Below are positions 18,445 through 27,709 of a DNA stretch of 64,000 nt, piece by piece. Under the pieces are notes generated by a model. It made no database searches. It had not been told where the DNA came from and saw only the letters and a list, made by a program, of their open reading frames with translations. The DNA is from Sphaerisporangium rubeum. Lineage in GTDB: Bacteria > Actinomycetota > Actinomycetes > Streptosporangiales > Streptosporangiaceae. The stretch covers positions 4,766,501 to 4,830,500 of the forward strand of contig NZ_JACHIU010000001.1 of NCBI RefSeq assembly GCF_014207705.1, in the 5' to 3' direction. The position numbers and the translations under genes were made by a program. Position 1 is the first letter of the stretch. Each line of letters opens with the position of its first letter.

Positions 18445-18725
18445 TATTCAGAGGGGAATTCTCCGGTGACCGCACCAGGAAGACATGTTTTCCCTTTTAT
18501 CGGCATTTGTGACGTCTGGTACGGATGGATGGCAGAGGGAGAGGCGGGTCCGGGGCCGGGACGGTGCGTCACCTCGGATATCTCGGTCCCGGCACGGTGT
18601 TCGAAATGGATCCAACAAATCCGACATAACATGAGATAAACGACAACTTCCTCACTACCGGGCGGCGGTCCCGGTGGCTAGAGTTGCAGGCGGCAGCGAT
18701 TCGGGATTTCCGAACGAGGAGATAG
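18445..18725. other. Intergenic region before the Hsp70/GTPase locus
   Basis: Contains no gene. It is locally less GC-rich than its surroundings (ATATTCAGAGG, TTTTCCCTTTT). A TAGAGT hexamer at 18680-18685 is a possible -10 box, 40 bp before the grpE-like start. It is the only intergenic gap of any size at the head of the locus, so the locus promoter is probably here. Confidence 0.4.
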
Positions 18726-19475
18726 ATGCCCCCTTCCGGCAAAGAGCCGCAGGACCCTCCGTCCGGTGGCGCACCCCCCTCCGGCCGTGACACCGGCCCT
18801 GACGAGGACGCCGCGCCGGCCGCCGCCGAGCCGTACGACACGGTCAAGGAGCTCACCGGCCGCATCGAGGAGCTCGTCCGCCAGGTCGCGGCGCTCACCG
18901 AGACGGCGCGGCGCGAGCACGAGCGCGCGGCACACCGGGAGCAGGTCATCGACCGGCTGCACGGCGAGAACCAGCAGCTGCGGCACGGGCTCCTGCAGGA
19001 GGCGCTGGCGCCGGTGCGCGCGGGGCTGTTCCGCCTGCACGACACGCTGTCCCGCGAGTCCGCGCGCTGGCAGGGGGCCGATCCGCCGGCCGCCGAGCTG
19101 GCCGGGCCGCTGCTGGCCGCCGCCGCCGACGAGGTGGCCGAGGTGCTCGGCCGGGCCGGCGCCGAGCGCGCCGGCGTGCGGCCCGGCGACCCCTACGACG
19201 CCGCACTGCACCGTCCGGTGCGCACCGTAGCGGTCGAGGCCGGAGCGGACGGCACGGTGGCCGAGGTGCTGACGGAGGCGTTCACCGCCGGTGAGCGCGT
19301 GCTGCGCAAGGCCGCGGTGGCCGTCGGCCGCGCCACGCAGGAATCCGGCGGCGAACCAGCCGAGGAATCGCGGGACACGGAAAGCCAGAACACACCCCGC
19401 GAATCGCAAAACGACGATAATGACGGGACCCGGTTCGCCGGGCCGGACGGTGGTGTGGAGAAAGGGAGCGAGTAG
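18726..19475 (+). CDS. GrpE-like nucleotide exchange factor
   Basis: A 249-residue protein with a Pro/Glu-rich start, a long coiled coil (about residues 38-95, VKELTGRIEELVRQVAALTE to DRLHGENQQLRHGLL), and a C-terminal compact domain (HRPVRTVAVEAGADGTVAEVL, about 160-180) that matches the beta-wing of GrpE. The tail is acidic and disordered. The next gene, 3 bp away, encodes an Hsp70, so it is probably its dedicated exchange factor. This is not the housekeeping grpE-dnaK-dnaJ operon: there is no dnaJ and the sequences are divergent. An AGGAGAT ribosome site precedes the ATG. Confidence 0.75.
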   Translation: MPPSGKEPQDPPSGGAPPSGRDTGPDEDAAPAAAEPYDTVKELTGRIEELVRQVAALTETARREHERAAHREQVIDRLHGENQQLRHGLLQEALAPVRAGLFRLHDTLSRESARWQGADPPAAELAGPLLAAAADEVAEVLGRAGAERAGVRPGDPYDAALHRPVRTVAVEAGADGTVAEVLTEAFTAGERVLRKAAVAVGRATQESGGEPAEESRDTESQNTPRESQNDDNDGTRFAGPDGGVEKGSE

Positions 19476-19478
19476 GCG

Positions 19479-21062
19479 ATGGCTGTTTTCGGTATCGACC
19501 TGGGGACCACCTACTCGTGCATAGCGTACGTCGACGACGTCGGACGGCCCACGGTGCTGCGCAATCTCGAAGGCACCGACACCACCCCGTCGGTGGTGTT
19601 CTTCGAGTCCCCCGACAACGTCGTGGTGGGGGCCACCGCCAAGGACAGCGCGGTGCTGGAGCCCGACCTCGTGGTGAGCCGCATCAAGCGCGACATGGGC
19701 CACGACGTCCCGCGCGTGCGCCACGGCAGGCCGTACACCCCCGAGGAGATCTCGGCGTTCATCCTGCGCAAACTGGCCGACGACGCGCGCACCGACACCG
19801 GTGAGCCCGTCGAGGACGTCGTGGTCACCGTGCCGGCCTACTTCGGCGCCGCCGAGCGGGACGCGACGCACAAGGCGGGCCAGATCGCCGGGCTCAACGT
19901 CATCGACATCATCTCCGAGCCGATCGCCGCCGCCATCACCTACGGCCTGCTCAACCCCGAGCGCGACCACACGATCGTCGTGTACGACCTCGGCGGCGGC
20001 ACGTTCGACACCACGGTGATCACGCTGCGCGGCGGCGACATCGAGGTGGTGTGCACCGACGGCGACCACGAGCTCGGCGGCGCCGACTGGGACGACCGCC
20101 TGGTGGAGCACCTCGCCGAGCGGTTCGAGCAGGAGCACCCCGACGCCGGCAGCCCGCTGCTGGACAAGCAGTCCGAGCAGCAGCTCCGCAGGGACGCCGA
20201 GGACCTGAAGAAGACCCTGTCGGCCCGCACGCAGCACGTCGTGCGCGTGATGCACGAGGGCCGCGTCGCCACCGTCGAGGTCACCCGCGAGGGGTTCGCC
20301 GAGCTGACCCGCGACCTGCTCGACCGCACCGTCGAGATCACCCGCCGCACGCTCGACACCGCCGCCGCCAAGGGGGTCACGTCCTACGACCACCTCGTGC
20401 TGGTCGGCGGGTCCACCAAGATGCCGGCGGTCGCCGAGACCCTGCAGAAAGAGCTGCAACTCGAACCACGTCTGCAGGACCCCGACCTCGCGGTCGCCAA
20501 GGGGGCCGCGCTGTACGCGTTCGAGGAGACCTACCGGCGGCTGCTGCGCGCCGGTGAGCACGACCGCGCCGAGGACATGGCCGCGCGGGCCGGCCTGTCC
20601 CCCGACCAGCAGGAGCGCATCGCGGCGCGCACCATCAAGACCGTGGCGTCGCGCGGCTTCGGCATCGTGGTCACCGACCGCGACACCCGGCGGCGCACGG
20701 TGGAGCACCTGGTGCACGCCAACGACGCGCTGCCGGCCGCCGTCACGCGTGACTTCTACACCGTGGACCCCGGCCAGACCGGGGTGGACGTCGAGGTCAT
20801 GGAGCAGGCAGGCAGCGTGGAGTCCGGCGAGCTCGAGGACAACGGGCTGATCGCCGAGGGGGTGCTGCGCATCCCACCCGGCAAGCCCGCGGGGTGGCCC
20901 ATCGAGGTGACGTTCGCGCTCGACACGGCAGGGCTGCTCCAGGTGACCTCACGCGAGCGCGAGACCGGCGAGGCACTGGAGCTCCGGGTGCAGATCGGCG
21001 GCATGTCCGAGGAGGACGTCGCCGAGTCGCGTGCCGCGTTGTCCAAGGTCCAGGTCAGCTGA
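19479..21062 (+). CDS. Hsp70/DnaK-like protein lacking the C-terminal lid
   Basis: A 527-residue Hsp70. The ATPase domain is complete: GIDLGTTYSCIAYV (phosphate 1), VVTVPAYFGAAERDAT, VVYDLGGGTFDTTV (phosphate 2, about residue 170) and VLVGGSTKMPAV (adenosine motif). A shorter substrate-binding beta domain follows (IPPGKPAGWPIEVTFALDTAGLLQV, described over residues 466-490), and the protein ends soon after, without the helical lid and EEVD-like tail of DnaK (usually 600-640 residues). It lies between the GrpE-like and FN3 genes. It should be an ATP-driven chaperone or sensor devoted to this locus. Confidence 0.85.
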   Translation: MAVFGIDLGTTYSCIAYVDDVGRPTVLRNLEGTDTTPSVVFFESPDNVVVGATAKDSAVLEPDLVVSRIKRDMGHDVPRVRHGRPYTPEEISAFILRKLADDARTDTGEPVEDVVVTVPAYFGAAERDATHKAGQIAGLNVIDIISEPIAAAITYGLLNPERDHTIVVYDLGGGTFDTTVITLRGGDIEVVCTDGDHELGGADWDDRLVEHLAERFEQEHPDAGSPLLDKQSEQQLRRDAEDLKKTLSARTQHVVRVMHEGRVATVEVTREGFAELTRDLLDRTVEITRRTLDTAAAKGVTSYDHLVLVGGSTKMPAVAETLQKELQLEPRLQDPDLAVAKGAALYAFEETYRRLLRAGEHDRAEDMAARAGLSPDQQERIAARTIKTVASRGFGIVVTDRDTRRRTVEHLVHANDALPAAVTRDFYTVDPGQTGVDVEVMEQAGSVESGELEDNGLIAEGVLRIPPGKPAGWPIEVTFALDTAGLLQVTSRERETGEALELRVQIGGMSEEDVAESRAALSKVQVS

Positions 21063-21071
21063 CCCTGCCTC

Positions 21072-23708
21072 ATGGCCTTCGACGAGGAGCGGTACGTCCG
21101 GGAGGTGCTGGAGCCCGCGCGCGAGGCCGGCGGCGTGCCGCCGGCGGACCTCGCGGCGCGCTACCAGCTCGCGGAGTCGATGACCGCGCGCGACGTCGTG
21201 GACGCCGCCAAGCAGGTGCGCCAGTGCTGGCGGCGGGCCCGCGGCATGCTGAAGTACCGGCGGCTGATCGACCGCATGGAGTCCGACCACGCGCGCTTCG
21301 CGCCGCTGTTCGCCGCCGCCGCCGAGGGTGACCTCGCGCCGCTGCGTGCCGCGCTGCGCGACTCGCACGCGCGGGCCGGCCGGCGGCTCGACGACGCGGC
21401 GCGCCGCCTGGACGACGCCGCGGGGCCGCTGCGCATGCTGTCGCCTGCGCTGCTGTCCACCATCGCCAAGTCCTGCGGCGTGTCACAGGAGGAGGCGCTG
21501 CGGCTCGCCGCCGCCAGGTCGGTCGAGGTGCGCGAGCCCGATCCGCTGCCGCGGTCCGCGCCGTACGCGGGGTACGGCAAGGCGCGTGAGGCCCTGGATG
21601 CTCTGGGGCTGCCGCATCTCGGCAGGTTCGTGTTCGGTGACGACTGCGCCGGCCTCGAGGTGCTCGGCGAGGTGACGGTGCCGGGTGCGCCGCCGCTCGC
21701 CGACGCGGTGGCCGCCGCCGAGGCGCGGTGGGCCGCACGGCCACGCGGTCCGTGGACGGTCAGCGCCGACACGGTGCTCGCGGCGCTGCGCGGCACCTCC
21801 GACCCGGCGACGCTGGTGCGGTACGACGTGGTGGCGCGGCTGCGTGAGCGTGTACGCGAGCACCCTTATGACGACACGCTGCTGCGGCACGCGACCGGCG
21901 AGCTCGATCTCGCGCAGGGGGACGCGCGGCGGCTGATCTTCGCGGTGCGCGGCGAAGGCGGCGGCGTGCCGTCGGGCCCGGCGGCGCGGCTGCGTGAGCT
22001 GGTGGACGCCGGCGAGATCCACGCCGCGGTCGACTTCGCCGACGCGCTCGCGCCGAGCGAGCTCACCGGGGAGGCGGCCGAGCTGGTCACCGAGGTGCGC
22101 GCTCGGCTGACAGGCGCGGTGCGGCTGCGTGACCGCGCGATGGCGGCCATCGACCCCGACGACGCGTGGATCGCGCTGCGCGACGCGCTGCAACGCGTCC
22201 CCGACCTGCCGGGGGCCGCCGACATGCTGGCGCGGCTCGCGCCGTACCCGGCCCGAGCGGTGCGCGCCGAGACGCAGGGGGACGGGGTGGCGATCACCTG
22301 GCAGCCGTCGCCGTCCCGCGCGGGACGTGTGGTGTACGACGTGTTCCGCAACGGCGCGCAGCTCAGCAGCACCGAGCGCACCGCCGCCAGGGACGACCAC
22401 CCGCCGGTCAACGTGCCGGTGAGCTATTCGGTGGTGGCCCGCCGCGAGGAGGCCTCGGCCCCGGCGTCCATCGCCGCGCCGATCGTCGTGCGGCCCGAGC
22501 CCGGTGAGGTGCGGCTGACCGCCGGCGACGGCGTGGTGTGGGGACGCTGGACCCGGCCCGCCGAGGCGTCACGGGTGGTGGTGAGCAGGGACGGGTTGCC
22601 GGTGCAGGTCATCGACACCGGGTTCCGCGACGCCGGCGTGGTGAACGGCACGGCGTACACCTACGTGATCGCCGCCGCCTACCCCGGCCCCGAGGGCGAG
22701 GTGTTCACGCCGGGGGTGCGGCACACCGTGACGCCGCGCGGGTTGCCGAAGCCGATCGCCGGGTTCACCCTGCACCCCGACCCGTCGTCTCCCGGCACGC
22801 TGCTCGCGTGGTACGACGAGCCGCCGTCGGGGGTGGTGGAGTTCGTGGCCCTGGACACCGCGCCGCCGTGGCCCGCCGGGGCCACGGTGCCGCTGGCGGA
22901 CCTGCGGGCCGCGAGCCGCGCCGTGCCGTCCATCCCGACGCGTGAGGGCCAGGCCATCCGGCCCGGCTCGCAGTGCGTGCTGCTGGCCGTCACCATCGCC
23001 GGCGACCTCGCCACCGTCGGCGGCCATCTGGAGCATGTCAACCTGGCGACGCCGACCGGGCTGTCGGCGCAGCGCAGGGGGACCACGGTGTACGTCGGGT
23101 TCGACTGGCCGCCGGACGTCCCCGAGGTCGAGGTGCGGTGGGCCGGCCGCGACATGCTGGTCAGCTCGGCGGCGTACCGCGCGCAGGGGGGTGTGCGGCT
23201 GGAGGCGCCGGAGTCCGAGCCGCTGCTCATCGAGGTCGCGCCGACGGCGCTGGTGCGCGGCGAGCGGTTGTGCGGGCCGCCGGCGTGGGTGCGGCTCGCG
23301 GGGAAGGTGCCGGTGCGGTACGACCTGAGCCGTGAGGGGCCGGCGTGGCGGCGCACGGTCGTGGTGGAGATCACCTCGGAGCGGCCGGTGCGGCTGCGGC
23401 GGCTGGCCCTGGTGCTGAAGCCGGGCCACGTGCAGCCGAGGTCCGCCGACGACGGTGTGCTGCTCGACCAGTGGACCGACGTGGAGGTCCCCGGCCGGCT
23501 GAGCGTGCCGGCGCCGCGGCAGGAGAAGCCGTACTGGCTGCGGTGTTTCGCCGAGGGGGCTCTGCCGGCGGGGCCGCGTGGCGCGGTTTCCGCCGGCGAC
23601 TATGGCGTGGAGGGTTTCGAGGGCACCATGGAAGATGACGTCGCGGGTGAGGGCCCTGGTGAGGTCGCGCTGATCGATCCGCCGGTGCGGCGGATGAAGG
23701 TGGGGTGA
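21072..23708 (+). CDS. Large helical protein with FN3-like domains, Hsp70/GTPase locus
   Basis: An 878-residue soluble protein. The first ~390 residues are helical and rich in Arg/Ala/Asp (RYQLAESMTARDVVDAAKQV, then WRRARGMLKYRRLIDRMES), with repeated helical units. Two fibronectin-type-III-like beta domains follow (about 395-480, VAITWQPSPSRAGRVVYDVF; about 485-570, VVWGRWTRPAEASRVVVSRD). More beta-rich sequence runs to the end. I see no catalytic motif. It starts 9 bp after the Hsp70 stop and overlaps the next gene by 4 bp, so it is probably a stoichiometric partner. I infer a scaffold or client-recognition role; the function is unknown. Confidence 0.7.
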   Translation: MAFDEERYVREVLEPAREAGGVPPADLAARYQLAESMTARDVVDAAKQVRQCWRRARGMLKYRRLIDRMESDHARFAPLFAAAAEGDLAPLRAALRDSHARAGRRLDDAARRLDDAAGPLRMLSPALLSTIAKSCGVSQEEALRLAAARSVEVREPDPLPRSAPYAGYGKAREALDALGLPHLGRFVFGDDCAGLEVLGEVTVPGAPPLADAVAAAEARWAARPRGPWTVSADTVLAALRGTSDPATLVRYDVVARLRERVREHPYDDTLLRHATGELDLAQGDARRLIFAVRGEGGGVPSGPAARLRELVDAGEIHAAVDFADALAPSELTGEAAELVTEVRARLTGAVRLRDRAMAAIDPDDAWIALRDALQRVPDLPGAADMLARLAPYPARAVRAETQGDGVAITWQPSPSRAGRVVYDVFRNGAQLSSTERTAARDDHPPVNVPVSYSVVARREEASAPASIAAPIVVRPEPGEVRLTAGDGVVWGRWTRPAEASRVVVSRDGLPVQVIDTGFRDAGVVNGTAYTYVIAAAYPGPEGEVFTPGVRHTVTPRGLPKPIAGFTLHPDPSSPGTLLAWYDEPPSGVVEFVALDTAPPWPAGATVPLADLRAASRAVPSIPTREGQAIRPGSQCVLLAVTIAGDLATVGGHLEHVNLATPTGLSAQRRGTTVYVGFDWPPDVPEVEVRWAGRDMLVSSAAYRAQGGVRLEAPESEPLLIEVAPTALVRGERLCGPPAWVRLAGKVPVRYDLSREGPAWRRTVVVEITSERPVRLRRLALVLKPGHVQPRSADDGVLLDQWTDVEVPGRLSVPAPRQEKPYWLRCFAEGALPAGPRGAVSAGDYGVEGFEGTMEDDVAGEGPGEVALIDPPVRRMKVG

Positions 23709-24889
23709 GGGAGACCCCGGTGATCACGTGTCCGTACTGTTTCGCGAAGGTCGAGCGCAACCGCGTCGCGTTCCGCTGCCTCGGCAGGTCGGGGCTCGGC
23801 TCGGGGTGCGAGCCGCGGCTCGACGAGACCCTGGCCGCCTATCTCGGGTCGCAGAACGCCGCGTCGCTGCCGCCGGTGTTCTCGGTGCGGCGGCCGGGCC
23901 GGCGCGCCGACTGTCCCGAGTGCGGCAGGTCCAGCGGCTGGCGGGTCTGTCCCGCGTGCCACAACCGCTTACCCGCCGAGTACTGCGCCAACCCCGGCCG
24001 CATCGTCGCGCTGGTCGGGGCCAAGGGGTCCGGCAAGAGCACCTACATCGCGGTGCTGCTGCACGAGCTGACCAACCGTGTCGGCGCCGAGCTGGACGCG
24101 TCCCTGGTGGCCTGTGACGACCGCACCATCGCGCGGTACAAACGCGACTTCGCACGGCCCCTGTACGGCGAGCACCGGCTGCTCAGCACCACGCGGCCCG
24201 CGGCCACCGAGCCGCGCGACCCCCTGGTGTACCTGCTGACCCGCACCGTCCCCGGCCGTCTTCGGCCGCGCACGATGTCGCTGACGCTGGTGTTCTTCGA
24301 CACCGCCGGTGAGGATCTGCGCAGCAGGGAGTCCACCGAGACCCATCTGCGGTACCTCAACGCCGCCGACGCCGTGATCTTCCTGCTCGACCCGCTCGAG
24401 CTGCCCGGCGCCAAGGCGTCGCTGAGCGGCCCCGCGCAGAGTCGCGGCGGCGTCAACGCCGGCGATCCCGACAGCGATCCCATCAATGTCATCAGCCGCG
24501 TGACCGAGCTGCTGCGCGACCGTTCCGGCTCGGGCCGGCTCACGGTCCCCGTGGCGGTGGCGCTCAGCAAGATCGACGCGCTGCGCGAGAGCATGGACGC
24601 GCAGTCCGCGCTGCACCGCGCGCGCGTGCCGAGCGGCACGCTGGACCTCGACGACCGCGACGCCGTGCACGAGCAGGTGCGCGCGCTGCTCGACGACTGG
24701 CAGGCCGGCATGGTGGACCGCTACCTGCGGCAGCACTTCACCGATTTCGCGCTTTTCGGCCTCTCGGCGCTCGGCGCCGTCCCCGACGCCGGCACCGTGG
24801 GGCCCGGCGGCGTCCGCCCCTACCGGGTGGAAGATCCGTTGCTGTGGCTGCTCCACCGCTTCGGCATGCTCAAAGGCACCCGGGGGTGA
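23705..24889 (+). CDS. Zinc-ribbon TRAFAC-type GTPase (DO-GTPase-like)
   Basis: A 394-residue P-loop GTPase. The N-terminus has paired zinc knuckles (CPYC at 9-12, Cys25 and Cys35; CPEC at 70-73, CPAC at 82-85). The GTPase domain has Walker A GAKGSGKST (105-113), switch-II-like FFDTAGEDL (about 197) and SKID in the guanine-recognition position (about 282). This arrangement matches the TRAFAC-clade proteins named double-GTPase in Pfam, which occur with GAP1 proteins. The GTG at 23705 overlaps the upstream stop; another GTG at 23720 with a better-spaced GAGGGAG is also possible. No membrane segment is seen. Confidence 0.75.
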   Translation: MRETPVITCPYCFAKVERNRVAFRCLGRSGLGSGCEPRLDETLAAYLGSQNAASLPPVFSVRRPGRRADCPECGRSSGWRVCPACHNRLPAEYCANPGRIVALVGAKGSGKSTYIAVLLHELTNRVGAELDASLVACDDRTIARYKRDFARPLYGEHRLLSTTRPAATEPRDPLVYLLTRTVPGRLRPRTMSLTLVFFDTAGEDLRSRESTETHLRYLNAADAVIFLLDPLELPGAKASLSGPAQSRGGVNAGDPDSDPINVISRVTELLRDRSGSGRLTVPVAVALSKIDALRESMDAQSALHRARVPSGTLDLDDRDAVHEQVRALLDDWQAGMVDRYLRQHFTDFALFGLSALGAVPDAGTVGPGGVRPYRVEDPLLWLLHRFGMLKGTRG

Positions 24890-24893
24890 CGCG

Positions 24894-27557
24894 ATGGCCT
24901 GGCAGCTTCACTACACGTCGGCGGAGTGCGGCCCCGGGGGCCGCGCCGGGTTCCAGTTCACGGCCGAGTCGGCGGGGGTGCCACCGGAGGTGACCGGCGC
25001 GGTGGCGTCGCACCTGGCGTACCGGCCGCCGCCGGAGGCGCCGCTCGCACCGGACCCCGCGCAGATCGCGGCGCTGCCGGTGGCCCTGGCGTACGGCGAC
25101 GCCGGCGACCTGCGCGTGCTGACGCGCTGCGTGTACCTCGGCCAGGACTACTCGGGCCGCTACGGCAACTTCCTCGGCCACGCCGTGGTGGCGACCCAGG
25201 ACGAACTGACCGGACTGCGGCCGGTCGAGCTCTGGCAGGCCCCCCTGTGGCACGACGAACCGGCCCCCCCGGGAGCGACCCTGCCGGAACTCGCCGACCT
25301 GACCCCCGGCGACCGCCTCGACCCCGACTCACTCGGCGAGTGGCTCGCGACCGGCGGCGAACAGGGGTACGCGCTGCTGGCGGTGCTGCTCCAGATCGTG
25401 GGGACCGCGCTGAGCCGGGGCCACGGCCGCCTGGTGCTGGTGGCGGCCGGCACGCCGACCGACTCCGGGAACCCGACCGGACCGAGGAAGCCAAGCGGAC
25501 CTGGGATCTCAGCCGACCCTTGGGCCGCAATCCCCGGAAACTCACCTGACCAGCGGACGTCAGCAGATCCGAGGTTCTCGGCGGACTCTGGCGACGCGCG
25601 GAACAACGATCCGACCGACCCTAGGAACTCGCTCGACCACTGGACCCCCACCGGTCCCCGCAACCGGTCGGTCCCATCGGTCCCTGGGGACCCAAGGGAC
25701 TCCGGAAGGGCCGAGGACGTTGTGCGGTGGATCGGGGTGATCTCCTATTCGCTGCCGTGGCAAGTGGCCGCCAAGCTCACGTTCCTCACCTACAGCGCCG
25801 ACCCGGCCACCGCGTCGTACGTCATCGTCGGCACCACCCCGGACGTGTGGATCCCGTCCGACACCGACGCCACCGTGGTCCACCTCGGCGCACCGCACGT
25901 CCCCGCCGTCCCGGTCCCCGGCCGGTTCGCGCGCACGGTCGCCGAGTGCTGGCGGCGCATGGACATGGCCGGCATCGACGCCATCGGCGAGCTGGTCCCG
26001 GCCGGGGGGTTCAGCCCGGACACCGCCGCCGCGCTGTCGGCGTTCTGCCGGGGTGACGGCTCGGTCACCGAGGAGGAGCAGGCCGGTATCGCGCGCACCC
26101 TGCGCGGCGGCCTGCCGGACTGGGCCTGGAGAGAGCTGGCCGGCGCCTGTGACCGCATGGGCTTCGAGCTGGCCACCGCGGCGCGCGCCTGTGCGCCTGC
26201 CGGTCTCGCCGGGCCGTTCGCCGCGCGGTGCGCCGTCCTGTCCCTGCACGACCCCGCGCTGCCGTCGCCTGAGCCGCCGGACGACGAGACCCGCCGCGCG
26301 CTGACCCCTGAGGCGGTACGCGCCGTGGCGTGCGCGGACGGTGTGCCGTCGCTGACCGGGGTGCTGCGCGCCGTGGACCACCTCGGCGTGCCGGTGCCGG
26401 CGGCCGAGGTGGAACGTGCCGCGCACCGGGCCGCGCACAGCGGCGGCGACCTCGCCGACCTGCTCGACCACACGCCGCGCGCGCTGCGGGAAGCCGTCGT
26501 CGCCGGTGTGCTCACCGGCCTCGAGGCCGCCTCGCCGCGTGCGCGGCGCCGCCTGCTGACCGACCGGCTGTGCGACCACCTGGAGAGCCACGACCTGACC
26601 GCCGCGCCGCGCACCTGCGCGGCGGTGGTGCGCCTGCTGGCGCTGCGGGCCCGCGTCACCCGGGTCGACGCCACCACGCGCCTGCTGCGGCTCGCCGCCA
26701 CCCCGATCATGAGCAGTGACACTTTGAACACCGCCACCCCGGTCATGAGCGGCGACCCCCTGAGCATCGCCACCCCGGTCATGAGCGGGGACACCCTGAA
26801 CACCACCACCCCCGTCATGAGCGGGGACACGGTGAACGCCGCCGAGGCGCCGGACGTACTCCAGGACGTGCGGGAGGTCGTGGAGCGGGTGCTGGAGGAG
26901 GTCTGGGAGGCGCCGCCGGAGCTCGGCGAGTGCGCGGCCCTGGTGCAGCGGCTCGGTCCCGGCGTCAGCTCCTCCCCCTGCCTGTCGGACCTGCCGGCCC
27001 GCGCGTACCTCGCGCACGGCATGGCCGGCCCGGAGGTCGTGCGGCTCGCGGGGGCCGTGCAGGCGCACGTCCCCGGCTATCCGGCCGCCGACGCCGAGAC
27101 CGTGCTGCTGGCCGCAGCCGCCGGGGACGCCGCCGACCCGCCGGCCGCCGCCGCGCTCCTCATGCGCCTGGACGACGTCGCCGCCGAGGCGCACCAGGAC
27201 CTGGTCCAAGAGGCCGTCGCCGTCGCCGTCCGTTCCCTGGCCGGTCGCGACCCCCGGTTCCGCGCCGGACTCGTGACGGCCCTGCCGGGGTCGTTGCGTC
27301 CCCTGGTCGCGCGGGTGTGGCTGGAGGGCAGGCTCAGCCGGGACGAGCAGGCCGATCTCGCCGAGACGGCCGTCCGCCTGCACCACGCCGGGGTGACCGT
27401 GCCGTCCCTGGAGTCCTTCGCCAGGTCCCGCCTGTCGAGCCGTTCGGTGGCCAACGCCGTGGAGTCGCGCCTGCGCCGTGAGGACGCCTTGGCTCCGTCA
27501 CTGCGCGAACTGTCCCGCGGCAGACGCGGCGCACTGTGGAAACGAGAAAATCCCTGA
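24894..27557 (+). CDS. GTPase-associated protein 1 (GAP1) family protein
   Basis: An 887-residue protein that opens with the GAP1-N2 signature (AWQLHYTSAECGPGGRAGFQ, residues 2-21; YGNFLGHAVV at about 89). A disordered Asp/Pro/Ser/Arg-rich insert covers about 188-280 (repeated TGPRN-, SADP-, GDPRDS-like units). The middle domain resumes with VVRWIGVISYSLPW, then long helical stretches. A fourfold 12-residue repeat occupies residues 602-649. Family members always neighbour the TRAFAC GTPases on either side here, so a role as regulator or effector adaptor of those GTPases is inferred. The ATG is 4 bp after the preceding stop. Confidence 0.75.
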   Translation: MAWQLHYTSAECGPGGRAGFQFTAESAGVPPEVTGAVASHLAYRPPPEAPLAPDPAQIAALPVALAYGDAGDLRVLTRCVYLGQDYSGRYGNFLGHAVVATQDELTGLRPVELWQAPLWHDEPAPPGATLPELADLTPGDRLDPDSLGEWLATGGEQGYALLAVLLQIVGTALSRGHGRLVLVAAGTPTDSGNPTGPRKPSGPGISADPWAAIPGNSPDQRTSADPRFSADSGDARNNDPTDPRNSLDHWTPTGPRNRSVPSVPGDPRDSGRAEDVVRWIGVISYSLPWQVAAKLTFLTYSADPATASYVIVGTTPDVWIPSDTDATVVHLGAPHVPAVPVPGRFARTVAECWRRMDMAGIDAIGELVPAGGFSPDTAAALSAFCRGDGSVTEEEQAGIARTLRGGLPDWAWRELAGACDRMGFELATAARACAPAGLAGPFAARCAVLSLHDPALPSPEPPDDETRRALTPEAVRAVACADGVPSLTGVLRAVDHLGVPVPAAEVERAAHRAAHSGGDLADLLDHTPRALREAVVAGVLTGLEAASPRARRRLLTDRLCDHLESHDLTAAPRTCAAVVRLLALRARVTRVDATTRLLRLAATPIMSSDTLNTATPVMSGDPLSIATPVMSGDTLNTTTPVMSGDTVNAAEAPDVLQDVREVVERVLEEVWEAPPELGECAALVQRLGPGVSSSPCLSDLPARAYLAHGMAGPEVVRLAGAVQAHVPGYPAADAETVLLAAAAGDAADPPAAAALLMRLDDVAAEAHQDLVQEAVAVAVRSLAGRDPRFRAGLVTALPGSLRPLVARVWLEGRLSRDEQADLAETAVRLHHAGVTVPSLESFARSRLSSRSVANAVESRLRREDALAPSLRELSRGRRGALWKRENP
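26697..26840 (+). repeat. Fourfold 36-bp in-frame repeat in the GAP1 gene
   Basis: Four tandem 36-bp units starting at 26697, 26733, 26769 and 26805 encode ATP(I/V)MS(S/G)D-TLN-type 12-mers. The units differ by a few bases each. The repeat is in frame and probably a flexible linker that could change length by slippage. Confidence 0.85.
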
Positions 27558-27709
27558 TGCAGTCGCGACAGCCCCCGATTCCGCGCCGTCCCGCACCGCC
27601 GCGACAGTCTCCTTCGCCGCACCGCCGACCGCCGCACAGCGAGCCCTCCGTACCGCACCGCCTGCCACCGCACGCGCAATCCCCTGTGCCACGGACGGGG
27701 GGACGCTGA
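27557..27709 (+). CDS. Proline/arginine-rich 50-residue ORF, possible small protein
   Basis: The GAP1 stop and this ATG overlap (TGATG at 27555-27559), and the stop TGA at 27707-27709 directly precedes the ATG of the next gene at 27710. So translational coupling is possible at both ends, and the open frame exactly fills the gap. The product has 50 residues, 16 of them Pro, plus many Arg/His/Ser (QPPIPRRPAPPRQSPSP is the first part). PxxP patterns could bind SH3-like partners. It is too short and biased to be certain; it may be untranslated spacer with a chance frame. Confidence 0.45.
   Translation: MQSRQPPIPRRPAPPRQSPSPHRRPPHSEPSVPHRLPPHAQSPVPRTGGR

Noticed and set aside
18726-21062. Housekeeping grpE-dnaK operon
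   Set aside because: The Hsp70 lacks the lid and tail, there is no dnaJ or hspR, and the neighbours are GTPase/GAP1 genes.
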